Notes: generated by a model from the sequence alone, not told the origin. A stretch of DNA of 64,000 bases from Sepioteuthis lessoniana (GCA_963585895.1 OY757939.1:54338585-54402584), one strand, 5' to 3'. Shown: positions 1 to 11,240, counted from the stretch's first letter. Numbers and translations are program-made.

Positions 1-1325
1 CTGCCAACAGACGATGCAAACATGTTGAAACAGTAAACAACAAAATGATTGAATACAGATGTACAATGTATATTATTCCATAACCTCTAGGCATAAAATA
101 ACCCCAGACGTGTTGACATGCCATTAAAATCCATCAAATAAAGATATAACTTATTTTGTCATCCCAGATATGGTGGGGCATATGACCAGAAAAAAAATAT
201 TCATATAGTTCTCTATAATGTGTACCCCTAACTTAAGGGCTGATAAATCTAGAAAAATAGTCTGTCTTATACACAAATAATTACAGTATTTTACAAAAAG
301 ATATGAGATTTTTTTTAGAGTCCTGATTCAATAGTCCCTTCATGTAACATGAATCAACGGCCTCTTCATGTAACATTAGTTAGAGAGTGAAAGAGTTCGT
401 AGCTTTCAAATGTAAGAACATGAAGTGGTGAAAACAAGATTGTTTGAAACAGCTAATAGCAAGAAACTCCTCATTTGATTTATAACCAACCTCCCCCCAT
501 GATGAAGTTATGTCCCACAAGGCCAGTCTAAAGTGGAGTGCCCCGCAAGAAACATGTCTCTACATTCTGGCAAGATTGTGAAAACAAAAACCTCTCGAAT
601 ACAGGCTTTGGGTAGATCAAATTTAGGTTGCTGAAAATAAGCAGGAAGTTTTTTGATTTGCTGGTAATTTTTTTTTTCAGCTTTGACAAAATGGAAATTG
701 CTGCATAGAGACTATGCACAGAAACTGTATTTTAGTCCTTTTTATTCAAGAATTTGATGTGTAAACATCCAGTTAATCTCAGATAAGTGTTAGTAGAGAT
801 AAATGCAAGAGGTACAACAAGTATACAGTTAAGTTCTTCACTGTCATGTCAACAACTTTGTAATTTTGTAAAGTCATATACAGTTTAGATCTCTTATAAT
901 CATCAAAGTAACAAGATGATAAAGTAATCAAAAATATCAGAAAGCAACAAAGGCTAGTCTGATGTATATGAATACTAAGATATAAGTACATCAGTGGCAA
1001 GTTGAGTAAGTGCTGTTCATGACAGCTCAAGTTTTTACACCAAATACAAATTTCCCTGTTCTGACTACTTTCACAGAAAAATCTTTGGTTTTCAGAATTT
1101 TGGATAACATCTAGTGGACCTGTAATTCCATGCTGTGTATATGTGGCAGGTTAATTTTGTTTTTTTTTGGGAGGCACTTGAGCAAAAACACGTACCAATT
1201 TGGGAAATTAACTCACACAAAACTAGAGGGTATGGAGAGTAGGGCATTTGCGTAATCTTGTGTTTTTATCAAACATATCTAATTCAAAACGTATTGAGAC
1301 TGCAAGTAAAAAAAAGTATTTTATT
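1..1325. other. No gene seen; AT-rich intergenic
   Basis: Both strands show only short open frames without recognisable domains or credible splice signals. Around 85-135 there is a worn copy of the 3' tail shared by SINE families A and C (a gttgacatgccattaaa motif). Nothing else was recognised. Confidence 0.6.
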
Positions 1326-1326
1326 T

Positions 1327-1650
1327 AGAAACTAATCATAACTTCAACCTCAACTGAAATTTTGGTGGGTTTCCTCGTGGTGTAATGGTTAAAGCGATGG
1401 CCTGCGGGATCGTAGTAAGCGAGTTCGTACTCCAGTCGTGCTATTACATTCACTTTCGGGCAAATACCCTTGGGAAAGTTATGAACCCCCTTATCCTCCC
1501 AGCTATGGGTTAAATAGTACCACTACTGTTCCTCTAGGAGAATGGCTTGGGCATTGAATAACCTACAAAGGTTGATATGCCATTAAACAAAGAAAACAAA
1601 CCAAACCTGAAATTTTGGAATCTTTGAGGTTAAAGTTGTGATTAGTTTCT
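1327..1650. repeat. Foldback repeat (26-bp arms) split by a SINE
   Basis: Arms at 1327-1352 and 1625-1650 are inverted copies matching at 24 of 26 positions. Without the SINE and one copy of its target duplication, the loop between them is only about 20 nt. The palindrome therefore existed before the SINE landed in its loop. Confidence 0.75.
1366..1606 (+). mobile_element. SINE-A, full length, with 12-bp TSD
   Basis: tRNA-derived SINE. An A-box-like tggtgtaatggttaaagc and a B-box-like gagttcgtactcc lie in the first 75 nt. A body (tatgggttaaatagtacc) and the 3' tail gttgatatgccattaaac with an AACC-rich end follow. The 12-bp duplication ctgaaattttgg sits on both sides (1354-1365 and 1607-1618), which fixes the ends. 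Confidence 0.9.
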
Positions 1651-1820
1651 AAATTTCTTTCTCATTTTTTTTCATTTCATTTAACAATTCATATGCCCCA
1701 ATGAAGGTGTCATGTTTTCATATTTAAAAACTGAAATGTTTAAAATTGGCAAATAATTCAAACTATGAATAAAATCATCCACTGAAGACCTTGTGTTTTT
1801 TCATATTTATACATTTTCAT

Positions 1821-1821
1821 A

Positions 1822-1859
<38 letters not shown>

Positions 1860-1860
1860 C
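1821..1860. repeat. TG/TA microsatellite
   Basis: A run of GT followed by TA dinucleotides abuts the mariner end that begins near 1861. Confidence 0.9.
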
Positions 1861-2177
1861 ACAAGGGTGAGTCAAAAAGTAATGCCTTTTTCTTTTGTAC
1901 CGTAATAATTATCAACACAGGAATATATATCATACATCAAAATGAAGCTGGTCTTCTGTTTGATCAGATCACAACTTCTCAACATAGTCACTTTTTCTCT
2001 CAATAGCAATGTTCCACCTTTGAATGAGAGCATGTATCCCTGCCTTGTAAAATTCCATTGACTGTTTTTTAAGCAACTTCATCACTGCAGTTTTCACTTC
2101 CTCATCACTGGCATAATGTTTGCCTCTTAAACCCACTTTCATGGGACCAAAGAGATGATAGTCTGAAGGCGCTAAAT
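1861..2177 (-). mobile_element. Mariner transposase C-terminal fragment (minus)
   Basis: The minus-strand translation carries the mariner signature LAPSDYHLF, with the third catalytic Asp of DD34D, then RGKHYASDEEV and RWNIAIERKSDYVEKL up to the end of the protein. The element end at about 1863 (agggtgagtcaaaaagtaa) looks like a mariner terminal repeat. Only the last third of the transposase is present. Upstream the homology stops abruptly at a junction with a second mariner piece in the opposite orientation. Confidence 0.85.
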
Positions 2178-2192
2178 CTTGCCAATCGATAA

Positions 2193-2403
2193 TGTCCTCC
2201 TTCTGCATGACAATGCTCAACCACACACAAGCATCAGGACAAGGGAGACGATCACCTTATTCAGTTGGACAACTTTACAACATCCTCCATACTTACTAGA
2301 TTTAGCACCTTCAGACTATTATTTCTTTGACCCCTTGAAAGAGGGTTTAACAGGCAAACGTTATGTCAGTGACAATGAAGTGAAAACTGCAGTGGCTCAA
2401 TAA
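2193..2403 (+). mobile_element. Mariner transposase fragment (plus)
   Basis: The plus-strand translation reads LLLHDNAQPHTS (second catalytic Asp), then LAPSDYYFFDPLKEGL (third Asp) and KRYVSDNEVKTAV, ending at a stop near 2403. It differs in sequence from the fragment at 1861-2177, so these are two different copies or families abutting head to head rather than one inverted copy. Confidence 0.85.
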
Positions 2404-2986
2404 ACAGAGTAATAATGCATTGACATAGTTCTGAAGACAAAAGTAGAAAAGTTGCAGATCTTAATGAAATACCTCCTGAAATATGGAAGACAAGGAAATT
2501 TGAAGACATACTTTTTCAATTATATACTACTGTATATAATCAAAGCACAATAGAGAAATAGACAAAAGGCTATATTTTTCTCTTCCCAAAGAAATGCAAC
2601 CTCAAAATCACTAAGTACTACAAATGCATTACTTTTACTGCTATAGCTGCTAAGATTTATAATGCCCTGCTTCTCATTCATATTCAACTTGAAGTTGAGA
2701 AAGTTCTTAGGAAAAATCAGAACAACTTTTGATGAAATTGATCAACAACTTCTCAGATTCTGACTATTCAATGAATCACAGAAGGAGTATGTGCAAAAAA
2801 TCTCAAGGTAACATTCTTGTTTGTAGATTTCTTTAAGGCATTTGATTCCATACACAGAGGAAAGATAGAGCAAATACTTGTAACGTAGGGTTTTCTGAAA
2901 TAAACTGTTACTGTGATAATGATGCTCTACAAAAACACAAAGGACATAGTTCACTCACCAAATAGTGACACTGATTTCATTGACAT
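2404..2986 (+). pseudogene. RTE-type LINE reverse transcriptase, part 1
   Basis: Frameshifted translation contains blocks typical of RTE-clade reverse transcriptase: LNEIPPEIWKT near 2460, FLPKKC-like and ITKYYKCITFTAIAAKIYNALL near 2610, LRKNQNNF near 2710, LFVDFFKAFDSIHRGKIEQIL near 2820 (RT domain 3 with the first catalytic Asp in VDF), then MMLYKNTKDIV. Several frameshifts and stops mark it as a dead copy. The same element resumes at 4340 and 5166. Confidence 0.8.
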
Positions 2987-3470
2987 TTGCCCCATTCAGC
3001 TAGGGCTGTAGAATACATCAACCACATCTCTGCAGAGAGGTAAGATCCCCCACCTCAACGAGTGTCATGGATATGACACAAAACAATCTGATGTTGAGGC
3101 TCCAGTAATGCTGGAGCTTTGGGAAATGTGGAGTACTCCTTCATTGCCATTGCTCCCAGGACCACTCTGACCTGGAGTGATAGCACCTGAAAGAGTCCTA
3201 TCTATGGGTCAAATAGAACAGTTTCACATCTAAACTGTGAGCAAACGAATGATTTATGCTAAACTAAATTGTTAGAAATAGAACTGTTTGATCATCTAAT
3301 TCTGTAAAATAGCTGATGTTTAATTGAATTGTTTGTGATACATAATAATACTTGAAAGTATTTAACTGTGTACAAAAAATGAACTTAGACTCATTTAAAA
3401 ATGTTAACAAAATGTGTTTACAAATTATATATATTTAAGATATATGTGCTATTTACCCTACCTATAAACA
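2987..3470 (+). mobile_element. SINE-C inserted in the RTE copy
   Basis: Head ctagggctgtagaatac and body gacacaaaacaatctgatg, then the bicoloured tail of alternating ttgaattgttagaaatag and gatttaactgtg-like units. At least nine copies occur in this window. The polymerase III boxes are not obvious, so the origin of the family is unclear. Confidence 0.75.
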
Positions 3471-3474
3471 TAAA

Positions 3475-3710
3475 AATGTCATCGTGGCATAATGGTTAAA
3501 GTGCTGGACTGCAGAATCATCTTAAGCAAGTTCAAACTCCAGTTGCGCTATTACATTCACTTTCGGACAAATACCCTTGGGAAAGATATGAACCCACTTA
3601 TCCTCCCAGCTATGGGTTAAATAGTACCATTACTGTTCTTCTGGAAAGATAGGTTTGGCATTAAATAACCCGAGAAGGTTGATATGCCATTAAACAACAA
3701 CAAAGCATAT
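3475..3710 (+). mobile_element. SINE-A
   Basis: Same layout as the copy at 1366: tRNA-like head (gtggcataatggttaaag, then gttcaaactcc), middle tatgggttaaatagtacc, tail gttgatatgccattaaac. It is moderately diverged. It lies in the tail of the SINE-C copy. A further stretch of SINE tail alone is present at 3905-3985. Confidence 0.85.
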
Positions 3711-4046
3711 GAACATAATTGGTTTTGTCTCATTCCTCATAAATACATTGGACACTATTGTGAGGGGGTGAAAATATACTAAATAGTCGCCACTAGCAGC
3801 ATTTACCATCTTCATGTCACTGACAAATATTTTGTTAATGTTATAAAGATTTCTATTTCATTTCCAACCTCCGTTTTGGTTATTTCTTATTCAGTAACCT
3901 TTTGTTAGGTTACAACAATATGTATAAAGAAGATTTGGCATTAAATAATCTTCAATGGTTGATATGCCATAAAACTAAACTAAATCTTGCAAAGAAATAC
4001 ATTGGCACTATATCTATCTGTCTTGATTATGAATTATCATATTTAC

Positions 4047-4306
4047 CCAACCCCTCCGCTCGGGCAGGATATGACACAAGGTCAATTTTTTAAGCGGAGT
4101 TTAACAGGTTTGAATTCAGAGTTTTCCTTCTCCTAGACTAGTTGCCTCACCAAGGCCCTACTATTTACCCATAGCTGGAGGGAGAATAATTGGATTGATA
4201 CCTTTCCCATGGGTATTAGTGCTATGTGAAATGCAATCAGTCCAGGATTTGAACTCATGTCGCCGTGTCCAATTCCTGCGACGATAACCATTACACCACG
4301 GGCACC
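4047..4306 (-). mobile_element. SINE-B, minus strand
   Basis: Read on the minus strand it begins ggtgcccgtggtgtaatgg (A box), continues through gagttcaaatcctgg (B box) and ends with cgagcggaggggttggg. This is the second abundant tRNA-derived family here, about 285 bp when complete. Confidence 0.88.
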
Positions 4307-4339
4307 TTGATTATGAATTATGAACATCCATATATCTAA

Positions 4340-4607
4340 AAAAAAAAGACAAGAAGCAAATATCCAGCAGAAACTGATACTGCTGCAGACTATGCAGATG
4401 ATCTAATACTTCCTACCAATAGACCTGCTCAAGCCAAATCTCTGCTGCATAGTCTGGAGTAAGCAAAAAAGAACCATTTGTCCATAAGTGAACTCAGATA
4501 AACAAACAGTTCATGTTTTAATTAAATTGGTGCCATTTCCTCATTAAATGATAAGCCTTTAAAATTAGCAAACCAGTACATATACATCAGTAGCAATATT
4601 TCATCTA
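4340..4607 (+). pseudogene. RTE-type LINE reverse transcriptase, part 2 (YADD box)
   Basis: The translation reads AETDTAADYADDLILPTN, the catalytic YADD box of reverse transcriptase, then AKSLLHSLE and, after frame breaks, LKLANQYIYIGSNISST. It ends exactly at the 4-bp duplication flanking the solo LTR at 4612. It is collinear with parts 1 and 3 of one LINE copy. Confidence 0.85.
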
Positions 4608-4611
4608 CTAA

Positions 4612-5161
4612 TGTAATATAATGGCCAAGGGATTTAATTTTATATATCTTGCCTTTCAGTTTAGTTAGGCTGAGAACCTTTCGCTTAGCGCATGGGTTAG
4701 TTAGGTGCAACATGAACGTAGGTGTTCACGTGCGCGCGGGGAGGATGTGTCATTCAGAGATGTCAAAATAAAAATCCCAGATGGGAAATGTGACCAGGAG
4801 ATGTGAATGATGTCATGCCCGGAAGCACTGAGAATTTTGGGGATTTAAGAAACGTCCGAGAGTTGAGTTTTAGCGTCCAAGGAAGACGGTTGACTTTCGC
4901 GGCTCGCCAAGATCAGACCAGTAGTTTGCGGCTTGGTGCCGCACGTGGTGGGGGGCAGATGGAAAACTCAGCATAGAAAGATTGTGTATCTCACTCCTTA
5001 TGTCGAAAAACCTTTTAACTCAAAGGTAATAAAAAGTTTTGTACCTGAACTAAGAAGTCGTAAATGTTTTTGTGTTTCGGGATTCCTATGTGCATTATGA
5101 ACATTATGAACGTTTTGCGTACCAGTATGAATATGTCTATTTCACGTATGGCTATGTAACA
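4612..5161 (+). mobile_element. Solo LTR, family LTR-B, TSD ctaa
   Basis: A 550-bp unit starting TGTAATATAATGG and ending TATGTAACA, flanked by ctaa at 4608-4611 and 5162-5165. A poly(A) signal aataaa lies at 5028-5033. A second copy of the same LTR is at 55,367-55,883 with a different duplication. No internal coding region adjoins it, so it is a solo LTR. Family assignment (gypsy or BEL type) is inferred only from the 4-bp duplication. Confidence 0.92.
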
Positions 5162-5165
5162 CTAA

Positions 5166-5320
5166 AAGTGATGTCAACTTATGCATATGTAAAGCATGGG
5201 CTGCTATTGATAGGTTAACAACCTTATGGAAAACTGATCTTTCAGATAAAACTGATAATGAAGACAATTGAGAATGGAAATTGTGAATTAGAAGGTTTTA
5301 TCAACAAACCACTAGAATTA
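5166..5320 (+). pseudogene. RTE-type LINE, part 3
   Basis: Directly after the LTR the translation resumes as SDVNLCICKAWAAIDRLTTL and WKTDLSDK, the region that follows the YADD box by roughly 100 residues in RTE reverse transcriptases. Removing the LTR and one ctaa joins it in frame to part 2. After about 5,250 the similarity fades. Confidence 0.8.
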
Positions 5321-5483
5321 GGAAGATGAAGGATAATACTAATGAAAAATTTTTATAATGATGATTCACAGAGCTTCATCTAAAAATTATTTTTTTTTAA
5401 ATATATATCATAACTAAAAGTTCCACAACTTACCTTTCTATCTCTTTGATTCATTTGATTTTGGTTTCAAAAGTCCTCAAAGG

Positions 5484-6036
5484 TGTTGTATAGCCACATA
5501 CAACCACACAATACATATACATATATATAAATATATTCGGAAACAAACTCAAACATAATGACGACTTCAATTAATGAATGAACACACTTCTTTATAAAAA
5601 TATACCTCTCACACTTTATTCTCAAAAGGGTTGTGAAAGGGTTGATGTTGGTTATGTGTCAGAGGTGAGTTGGAGACGGGAATAAACTGCTACATATTAA
5701 CCCCAAGTTCCTCTGACCATAGCTGCACTTCTTTCTCATTCTGACTGGGCTGCTCAACTGGGGTCACTGAGGGCCCAAGCCCTTTGTCTGGGGCTGGTTC
5801 TCACTCCGCGGGCATCCTATCTCCAACTGTTACTGGAACTAACTGCCTCGAACTGACTCACCCAAGCCGTCTGTGGCACCTGGTTATATAATTGTTTGAT
5901 GCCCACCTGCTTCCTGTGGGCGTACACATCTGCACCGAATTCAACCACATCCACAGGTCAAGGTGATATTCCGATATCTTCGACTGGATGCACCTGTTTC
6001 TTAATTGACGGCTCGGTCGAGGGTCAATATGTTACA
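5484..6036 (-). mobile_element. Solo LTR, family LTR-A, TSD aagg
   Basis: A 553-bp LTR on the minus strand. Its minus-strand start is TGTAACATATTGACCC and its end is GGCTATACAACA. The duplication aagg is at 5480-5483 and 6037-6040. Related copies are at 21,344-22,057 and 60,822-61,290. A TATA-like ttatataa lies inside, as expected for U3. There is no internal region, so this is a solo LTR. Confidence 0.9.
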
Positions 6037-6139
6037 AAGGCACAAAACAGTAAAAGAAAAAAAAAGAAATACAAGAATAGTTCATAAAATATCAAAAAAC
6101 TTAAGCTGTAATAGCCAAGACAATTAGTGAAACATTTTC

Positions 6140-6360
6140 TTTAAAACAGTCCCATTAAACATACTTATTCCAGTAAGTTTTCCATTGGTCAAAGCACCTT
6201 TGAAACTTCTCTATTAATATGGCATGAAATTGAAATATATATATATTTTTTTACTGGAGTCCACATCTTCAAATATTACTCTTGAAATAAATTTTCAGTT
6301 TAATAAATAAAAAACAATGGCATAGAACAAAGTATTGTGAGCATTTTAAAACAGACAAGT
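6140..6360 (-). mobile_element. Decayed mariner-like remnant
   Basis: Stretches such as ttttccattggtcaaagcac and cttgaaataaattttcag recur in related form near 26,500, 38,050 and 45,600. On the minus strand they resemble the far 3' part of a mariner-like transposase gene. Too decayed for a firm call. Confidence 0.4.
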
Positions 6361-6474
6361 CTTATTTAGTTGTAAGTAAAACTGACATTTTTTTTTAAAT
6401 GGGTGTCTTTATGGATATGAGTCAAATTTTCCTCCTAAAAACATACAAATTTCAAACAAAAAATAATTGGGTCA

Positions 6475-6667
6475 TGTTCCCATGGCATAAGGGCTAACAT
6501 GCTGGACTGACAACATCGTAGTGAGTTTGAACTCCAGTAGCACTATTACATTCACTTTTGGACTAACCCTCATATACCCCAGCTATGGGTTAAATTGTAC
6601 CCCTACTGTTGTTCTACAAGGATGGATTTGGCAAAGAAACCAAACCAAACCAAACCAAACCAAACCA
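6475..6667 (+). mobile_element. SINE-A, diverged, AACC tail
   Basis: Head cccatggcataagggctaac, B-box-like gagtttgaactcc, body tatgggttaaattgtacc. The usual gatatgcc tail is replaced by a short accaaaccaaacc array. Confidence 0.75.
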
Positions 6668-7022
6668 AGAAACAATAGCTTTTTTTTAAATCTATTCTTT
6701 AAAATAGAAGGTATCTCTAATAAAGAGACATCTCTTGTTCTTTATGAAGCTTTGCCTTTTCTGGCACAATTTGCTCAAGTCGATTACATTGCATGCTTTT
6801 CCAAAGTGGTTATCCATCTAAGTACTTAACAAGCTTTCATTTTATCAGAGAGATCAGATTTCCATATTGTCATTAACCTGTTATCAACAATCCATGCTTT
6901 ATCTATGTGTATGTTTTCATACATCACTTTCAGTAAATGAGATATTGCTACCAGGGTATGTGAACTGGTATGTTAATTTCAAAGGCTTACATTAATATCT
7001 TAAGCTTGTATTTACTAACTTT
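6668..7022. other. No gene seen
   Basis: AT-rich sequence without recognisable protein similarity, RNA gene or repeat match in this window. Confidence 0.5.
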
Positions 7023-7024
7023 TC

Positions 7025-7245
7025 CGTCGTGAACAGGTGCGACACAAGGATAATTTTTCCTTTGCCTAAACTGGTTGCCCTACTATTTACCTAGAACTGA
7101 GGGGAAAAGAAATGGATTAATGCTTTTTCAAGAGCATTAGCATGAAATGAAATGCAAATAGCCTTGTTCAGGGTTAGAACTTGACTCTCTCAGTCCATTT
7201 TGTACAATGATAACCATTACATCATGTGTACCTCTATTAAATTTC
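7025..7245 (-). mobile_element. SINE-B, old copy, minus strand
   Basis: Retains gcgacacaaggataattttt, gcattagcatgaaatgaaat and the minus-strand A-box region (aaccattacatcatg), but is much more diverged than the copies at 4047, 22,386 or 61,890. Confidence 0.65.
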
Positions 7246-7298
7246 AAATAAAGCAATAAATGTTTTTAAGAAACTTTGATTCTTTTTTGGATGCATTA

Positions 7299-7557
7299 TA
7301 CAGGGTATTTCAGAAAAATTCTCATTCTCAATTCTCATTCAAATGATCTCAAATTTTAACAGCATTTGTTGAAACAAATCAAAATTCTATGTTTTCTTTT
7401 CAAGTCTAGAAATGCCATTTACTGGAAAATAAAAGGCATTTAAGCATATAATTTGGAGTTGTTTCTACATGTGCTGTTAAAATTTGAGATCATCCAAACG
7501 AGAATTAGTCAAACTATTAGATTACAAAATGATATGAATTTTTGTGAAACACCCTAC
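7299..7557. mobile_element. MITE with Tc1/mariner-like ends
   Basis: About 259 bp with inverted ends acagggtatttcagaaaaat and the complement of gaatttttgtgaaacaccct. Flanking TA is compatible with a Tc1/mariner target. Internal inverted arms (gatctcaaattttaacagca against tgctgttaaaatttgagatc) make it a foldback. No coding capacity. Confidence 0.75.
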
Positions 7558-7739
7558 ATTTCTTGTTAACAATTAAAATATTCTTATCTCTTATCTCAGA
7601 CATTAGATTAATCAAATAATAAATGTTATTCTCCAAAAAGAGAAAAAATAAAATAAATACAGAGTGAAAATAGAACGTTTTATTATATTTTACAAAATCA
7701 AACAAAAATTTTACAGCAATTAACCATCAAGTGTTCCTG

Positions 7740-7801
7740 ACACTATACATAACATGATATATATATATATATATATATAGTACTCCCTAAAAAAAAAAAA
7801 A

Positions 7802-7857
<56 letters not shown>

Positions 7858-8043
7858 TTGTACTTTTTATTTTTTTTATTTTTGTCTTTATTTTAGGCAG
7901 TGCTCAATATTCAAAAAAGCAGAGCAATAATAATAATAATGATGATGAAGAATTAGAATCAATATTTTTCTTCATACTTAACATATTCAAAAATTTACTG
8001 GTCATGAAAAAGCGGGTATAGACTATTAAATAAAAACATTGAC

Positions 8044-8108
<65 letters not shown>

Positions 8109-8133
8109 AATACATACATGTTTGGTATGTGTG

Positions 8134-8187
<54 letters not shown>

Positions 8188-8257
8188 AATATATGTGTGT
8201 GTGTGCATGTTGTGTGCATATATATGTAAATACACATGTAAGTATACATATAAGTTA

Positions 8258-8309
<52 letters not shown>

Positions 8310-8310
8310 A
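7740..8310. repeat. Cluster of long TA microsatellites
   Basis: TA arrays at about 7758-7780, 7803-7855, 8046-8101, 8135-8183 and 8258-8304, with short TG and unique spacers. Open frames read through them are repeats of Tyr-Ile and are artefacts. Confidence 0.95.
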
Positions 8311-9390
8311 TCATATATTTATATATATCAACTTGTATTAGTATTTTAACTAAAAATCATTTTTAAGCAACATGTAACAATATTTGGATGTTTTAATATA
8401 ATTATCATCAAATTCAACAAAAATTCTTGTTAGTTTTATTACAATATTCTGTACACAAAATATCTTTATTCATGTTTGTTTAGAATGTAAACGTGTTAAC
8501 AGTCAATAATAAAATTCCTATAAAAAAATTTGGTTCACCACTCCCAATTTATTTATAATTCAAAATTCATTTCATGATTATTTAAAACACCTAACCAAAA
8601 TGAATACATTTTTTAACAAATGTAAAGAACATAACTTCATCATAAGGCTTTCAAAATACACTAACATTAATCAGTAAATATTTTACCATAAAAATCAAAT
8701 TTTTGTTAAATCAAAATCATAAATGTTGCATTCTAATGATTTAATGGTCAAAGATACACTATTGAACAAAAAGAAAAAAAAGACAATAAAAAACTGAACT
8801 ATTTTTATTACTGCAAAAAAATTTTAATGGAACTTCAATAGCTTAGACACCCATATGAACTAACTATTTTCCGAGATTTCTGTTATCAAATTTCCCTTAG
8901 TTGAAGCTAAAAATCATAATTTTCTAAAAAAAAAAGAAAAAAGAAAAAAAAAAAGGAATAAATAAAATTCACAGAAATACAAAAAATAAGAAGTTCCTTT
9001 AAATTTTGTTTTTAGAAAATCATGATTCAAAAAGAAATTGCCAGTTGCTAAATTTCATTGGACTAAAACTATTTAAGATATTAACACACATTCATGAAAC
9101 TAGTAAGTTTTCTTATTGTTTACAACTGTCTATAACTGATTGTAAGAACATTAACAATTCTAAACATTTTGTCTTCAGATAATTGAATCTCTTGTCATTA
9201 ATTTTGTTAACACAGTATTTTTTCCATTCTATTCTATGGCGTTTTTCAGATTACAGTCTGTAAGGAAAGACAAAATGACGTATATAACAAAATGATAGTA
9301 AACAGAATTTTATCTTTAAATCAAACTTGGCAAAGGTGGAGTTTTTGATTATATATTTTATACAAATCCTAACTAATGAAAAAATCTTTT
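8311..9390. other. No gene; partial copy of the 12.5-kb MITE
   Basis: AT-rich. Around 8755-8945 lies a diverged partial copy of the MITE at 12,480-12,967: caatagcttagacacccata, ttatcaaatttcccttagtt and catgattca-like segments occur in the same order. Nothing else was recognised. Confidence 0.5.
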
Positions 9391-9394
9391 TTTG

Positions 9395-9745
9395 TTTTAG
9401 GCTGTCAGAAATGTATATCCACTTTCCCCCAGACTCTCTGAACCCCTGGACTAATTTACTACCTGAACCCCTTTACATACATCTTGACAGCCACCAACAT
9501 GTCACTCATAACTTGACCATCACAAAATCCAGGTCTAACAGCTTGTAACTTTTTCTTATGGGGATATGTCAAGGAGAAGGTATTTGTCCTTCCATTTCTT
9601 ATTAATTTAAATGATCTGAAACAATGTATCACAACAGCTATTGTTAATGTTGATAAAGATATGTTCACATATGTTTTGCAAGAATTTGACTTCCACCTAT
9701 ATATATACTGTATAACTAAAAATGTAGTCAAGTGGCTGTAAGATG
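9395..9745 (+). pseudogene. Tc1/mariner-superfamily transposase C-terminal remnant
   Basis: Plus-strand translation across frameshifts gives SCNFFLWGYVKEKVFVLPFL and LNDLKQCITTAIVNVDKDMF, matching the conserved C-terminal block (FLWGYVK then a predicted helix of the DLK-RI type) of a DDE transposase family common in invertebrates. The catalytic part is absent. Its last 54 bp (9690-9743) are repeated at 11,187-11,240. Confidence 0.65.
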
Positions 9746-10810
9746 CTGCAATGAACTTCAATAATTCTCAAGAAAACTAGAAAACTGTGAATCATATGTG
9801 TTAATATTTTTAATTAGTTTTAATCTAATAATTTTTAAAACTATTTTTTTTTGTAATTACTCTAATTTCTAATTATTACCCGTATCAGAAATGAAATCCA
9901 ATTTGTTTATACACATCTACCATTTTTTAACATAAAGCCTTATAAGAAAAAATATATAGACAGAAAATAACACTTAAGGCTGATTTTGACCTGGGTACAG
10001 AGTGCATACACTAAACAGTATAATAAATGATAATACAGATAACCTGATAAAATTTTCTAAAGTCTTCAGTGTGTAATAATGTATCACAGACTGGTATATG
10101 CTATCTATACAAAAGTTTACATGTGATAAAACAAGCCCATGTTAACATTCAAGAAAGATATACAGTGTATTAATGTACAGTCTGAGTACTGATTTTGGAA
10201 CCTGTGCATATATTGATCTGGATAGGTGATCATTTACTGTAATCTGGCTATATTACTTAAGGACATACTGTGTATTCATTTGAGATCTGAGTACTAATGA
10301 GACTCTCCTTATTTTGGAACCTGTGCATGTATTGATCTGGATATATGATTATTATCAACTGAGGATATACTGTCTTAATTTGGGATCAGAATACATCAAT
10401 ACAGAAAAGGAAACACTCTAAATTAAAAAACCAAGGAGTGTTGTTTGGAAGAATTTATGGCATACTAGTGAACCATTCTTCTGTTATCAGCTCATCCAAA
10501 AAGTGTAGCTAATCATACACAAGCCTTCATCACTATAAACAAATCGTCAGTATAAGCTGTCTAATGGTTCACTTCTTTAAATGAATAATTAGGAACTTAT
10601 GTATAAGATAATACAAATAATTTTGAGTAAATTGAAACATTTATTCAGGATATTGCAATTTTATTCTTCATCTGTATAGATTATCATTATTTCTAAATTA
10701 TTTTCTTTGCTACACATAAAAATAGATTTTTATTTGAAAAAAAAAGAACAAGAAGAAAAAGCTGACTCCTTTTTTTCATTCCAAAAGTTCAACTTGTTTT
10801 ACTTAAGATG
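9746..10810. repeat. Intergenic with a degenerate tandem duplication
   Basis: Segments 10,177-10,241 and 10,281-10,355 are related direct copies (ctgagtact, ttttggaacctgtgcat and attgatctggata in the same order). Apart from this roughly 105-bp spaced duplication no feature was seen. Confidence 0.6.
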
Positions 10811-10855
10811 TGTACATCTTTAGTCACATGGCAACCATGTGACTAAAGATGTACA
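10811..10855. repeat. Perfect 21-bp inverted repeat with 3-nt loop
   Basis: Arms 10,811-10,831 and 10,835-10,855 are exact reverse complements around the loop caa. Flanks gat and atc extend pairing weakly. It could be a cruciform, a recent palindromic insertion or a small hairpin transcript. Confidence 0.9.
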
Positions 10856-11186
10856 TATCAAGCCAGTATAAAACAGTATAAAACTGTACATTACAAGTAT
10901 CAATATCTTAAATACTTTTGGTCTAATAAATTTTTAGATACTATCACCATATTTTAAGCATGTGACATACTTAAAAAAATCTCTCAAAAATCTTACGCTA
11001 ATGTCAGCCCCCAAAATTTTTGTACATAAAAATCCTGTTACATACAGTAATTTTTCTTAACTTTAAATATCACTTAATTTTTTCTTATTTTACAAAACAC
11101 ACAATAATTTTATCAATAATAATTTAGCACAAATTTATTTAATAATTTCAATATCTTATTTTAATGAAATAAATAATACACACAAT

Positions 11187-11240
11187 TGACTTCCACCTAT
11201 ATATATCCTGTATAACTAAAAATGTAGTCAAATGGCTGTA
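11187..11240 (+). repeat. Isolated duplicate of the transposase remnant tail
   Basis: Near-identical to 9690-9743 (cttccacctatatatat, aactaaaaatgtagtcaa, tggctgtaa), with no neighbouring similarity. It is a small displaced duplication. Confidence 0.8.
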
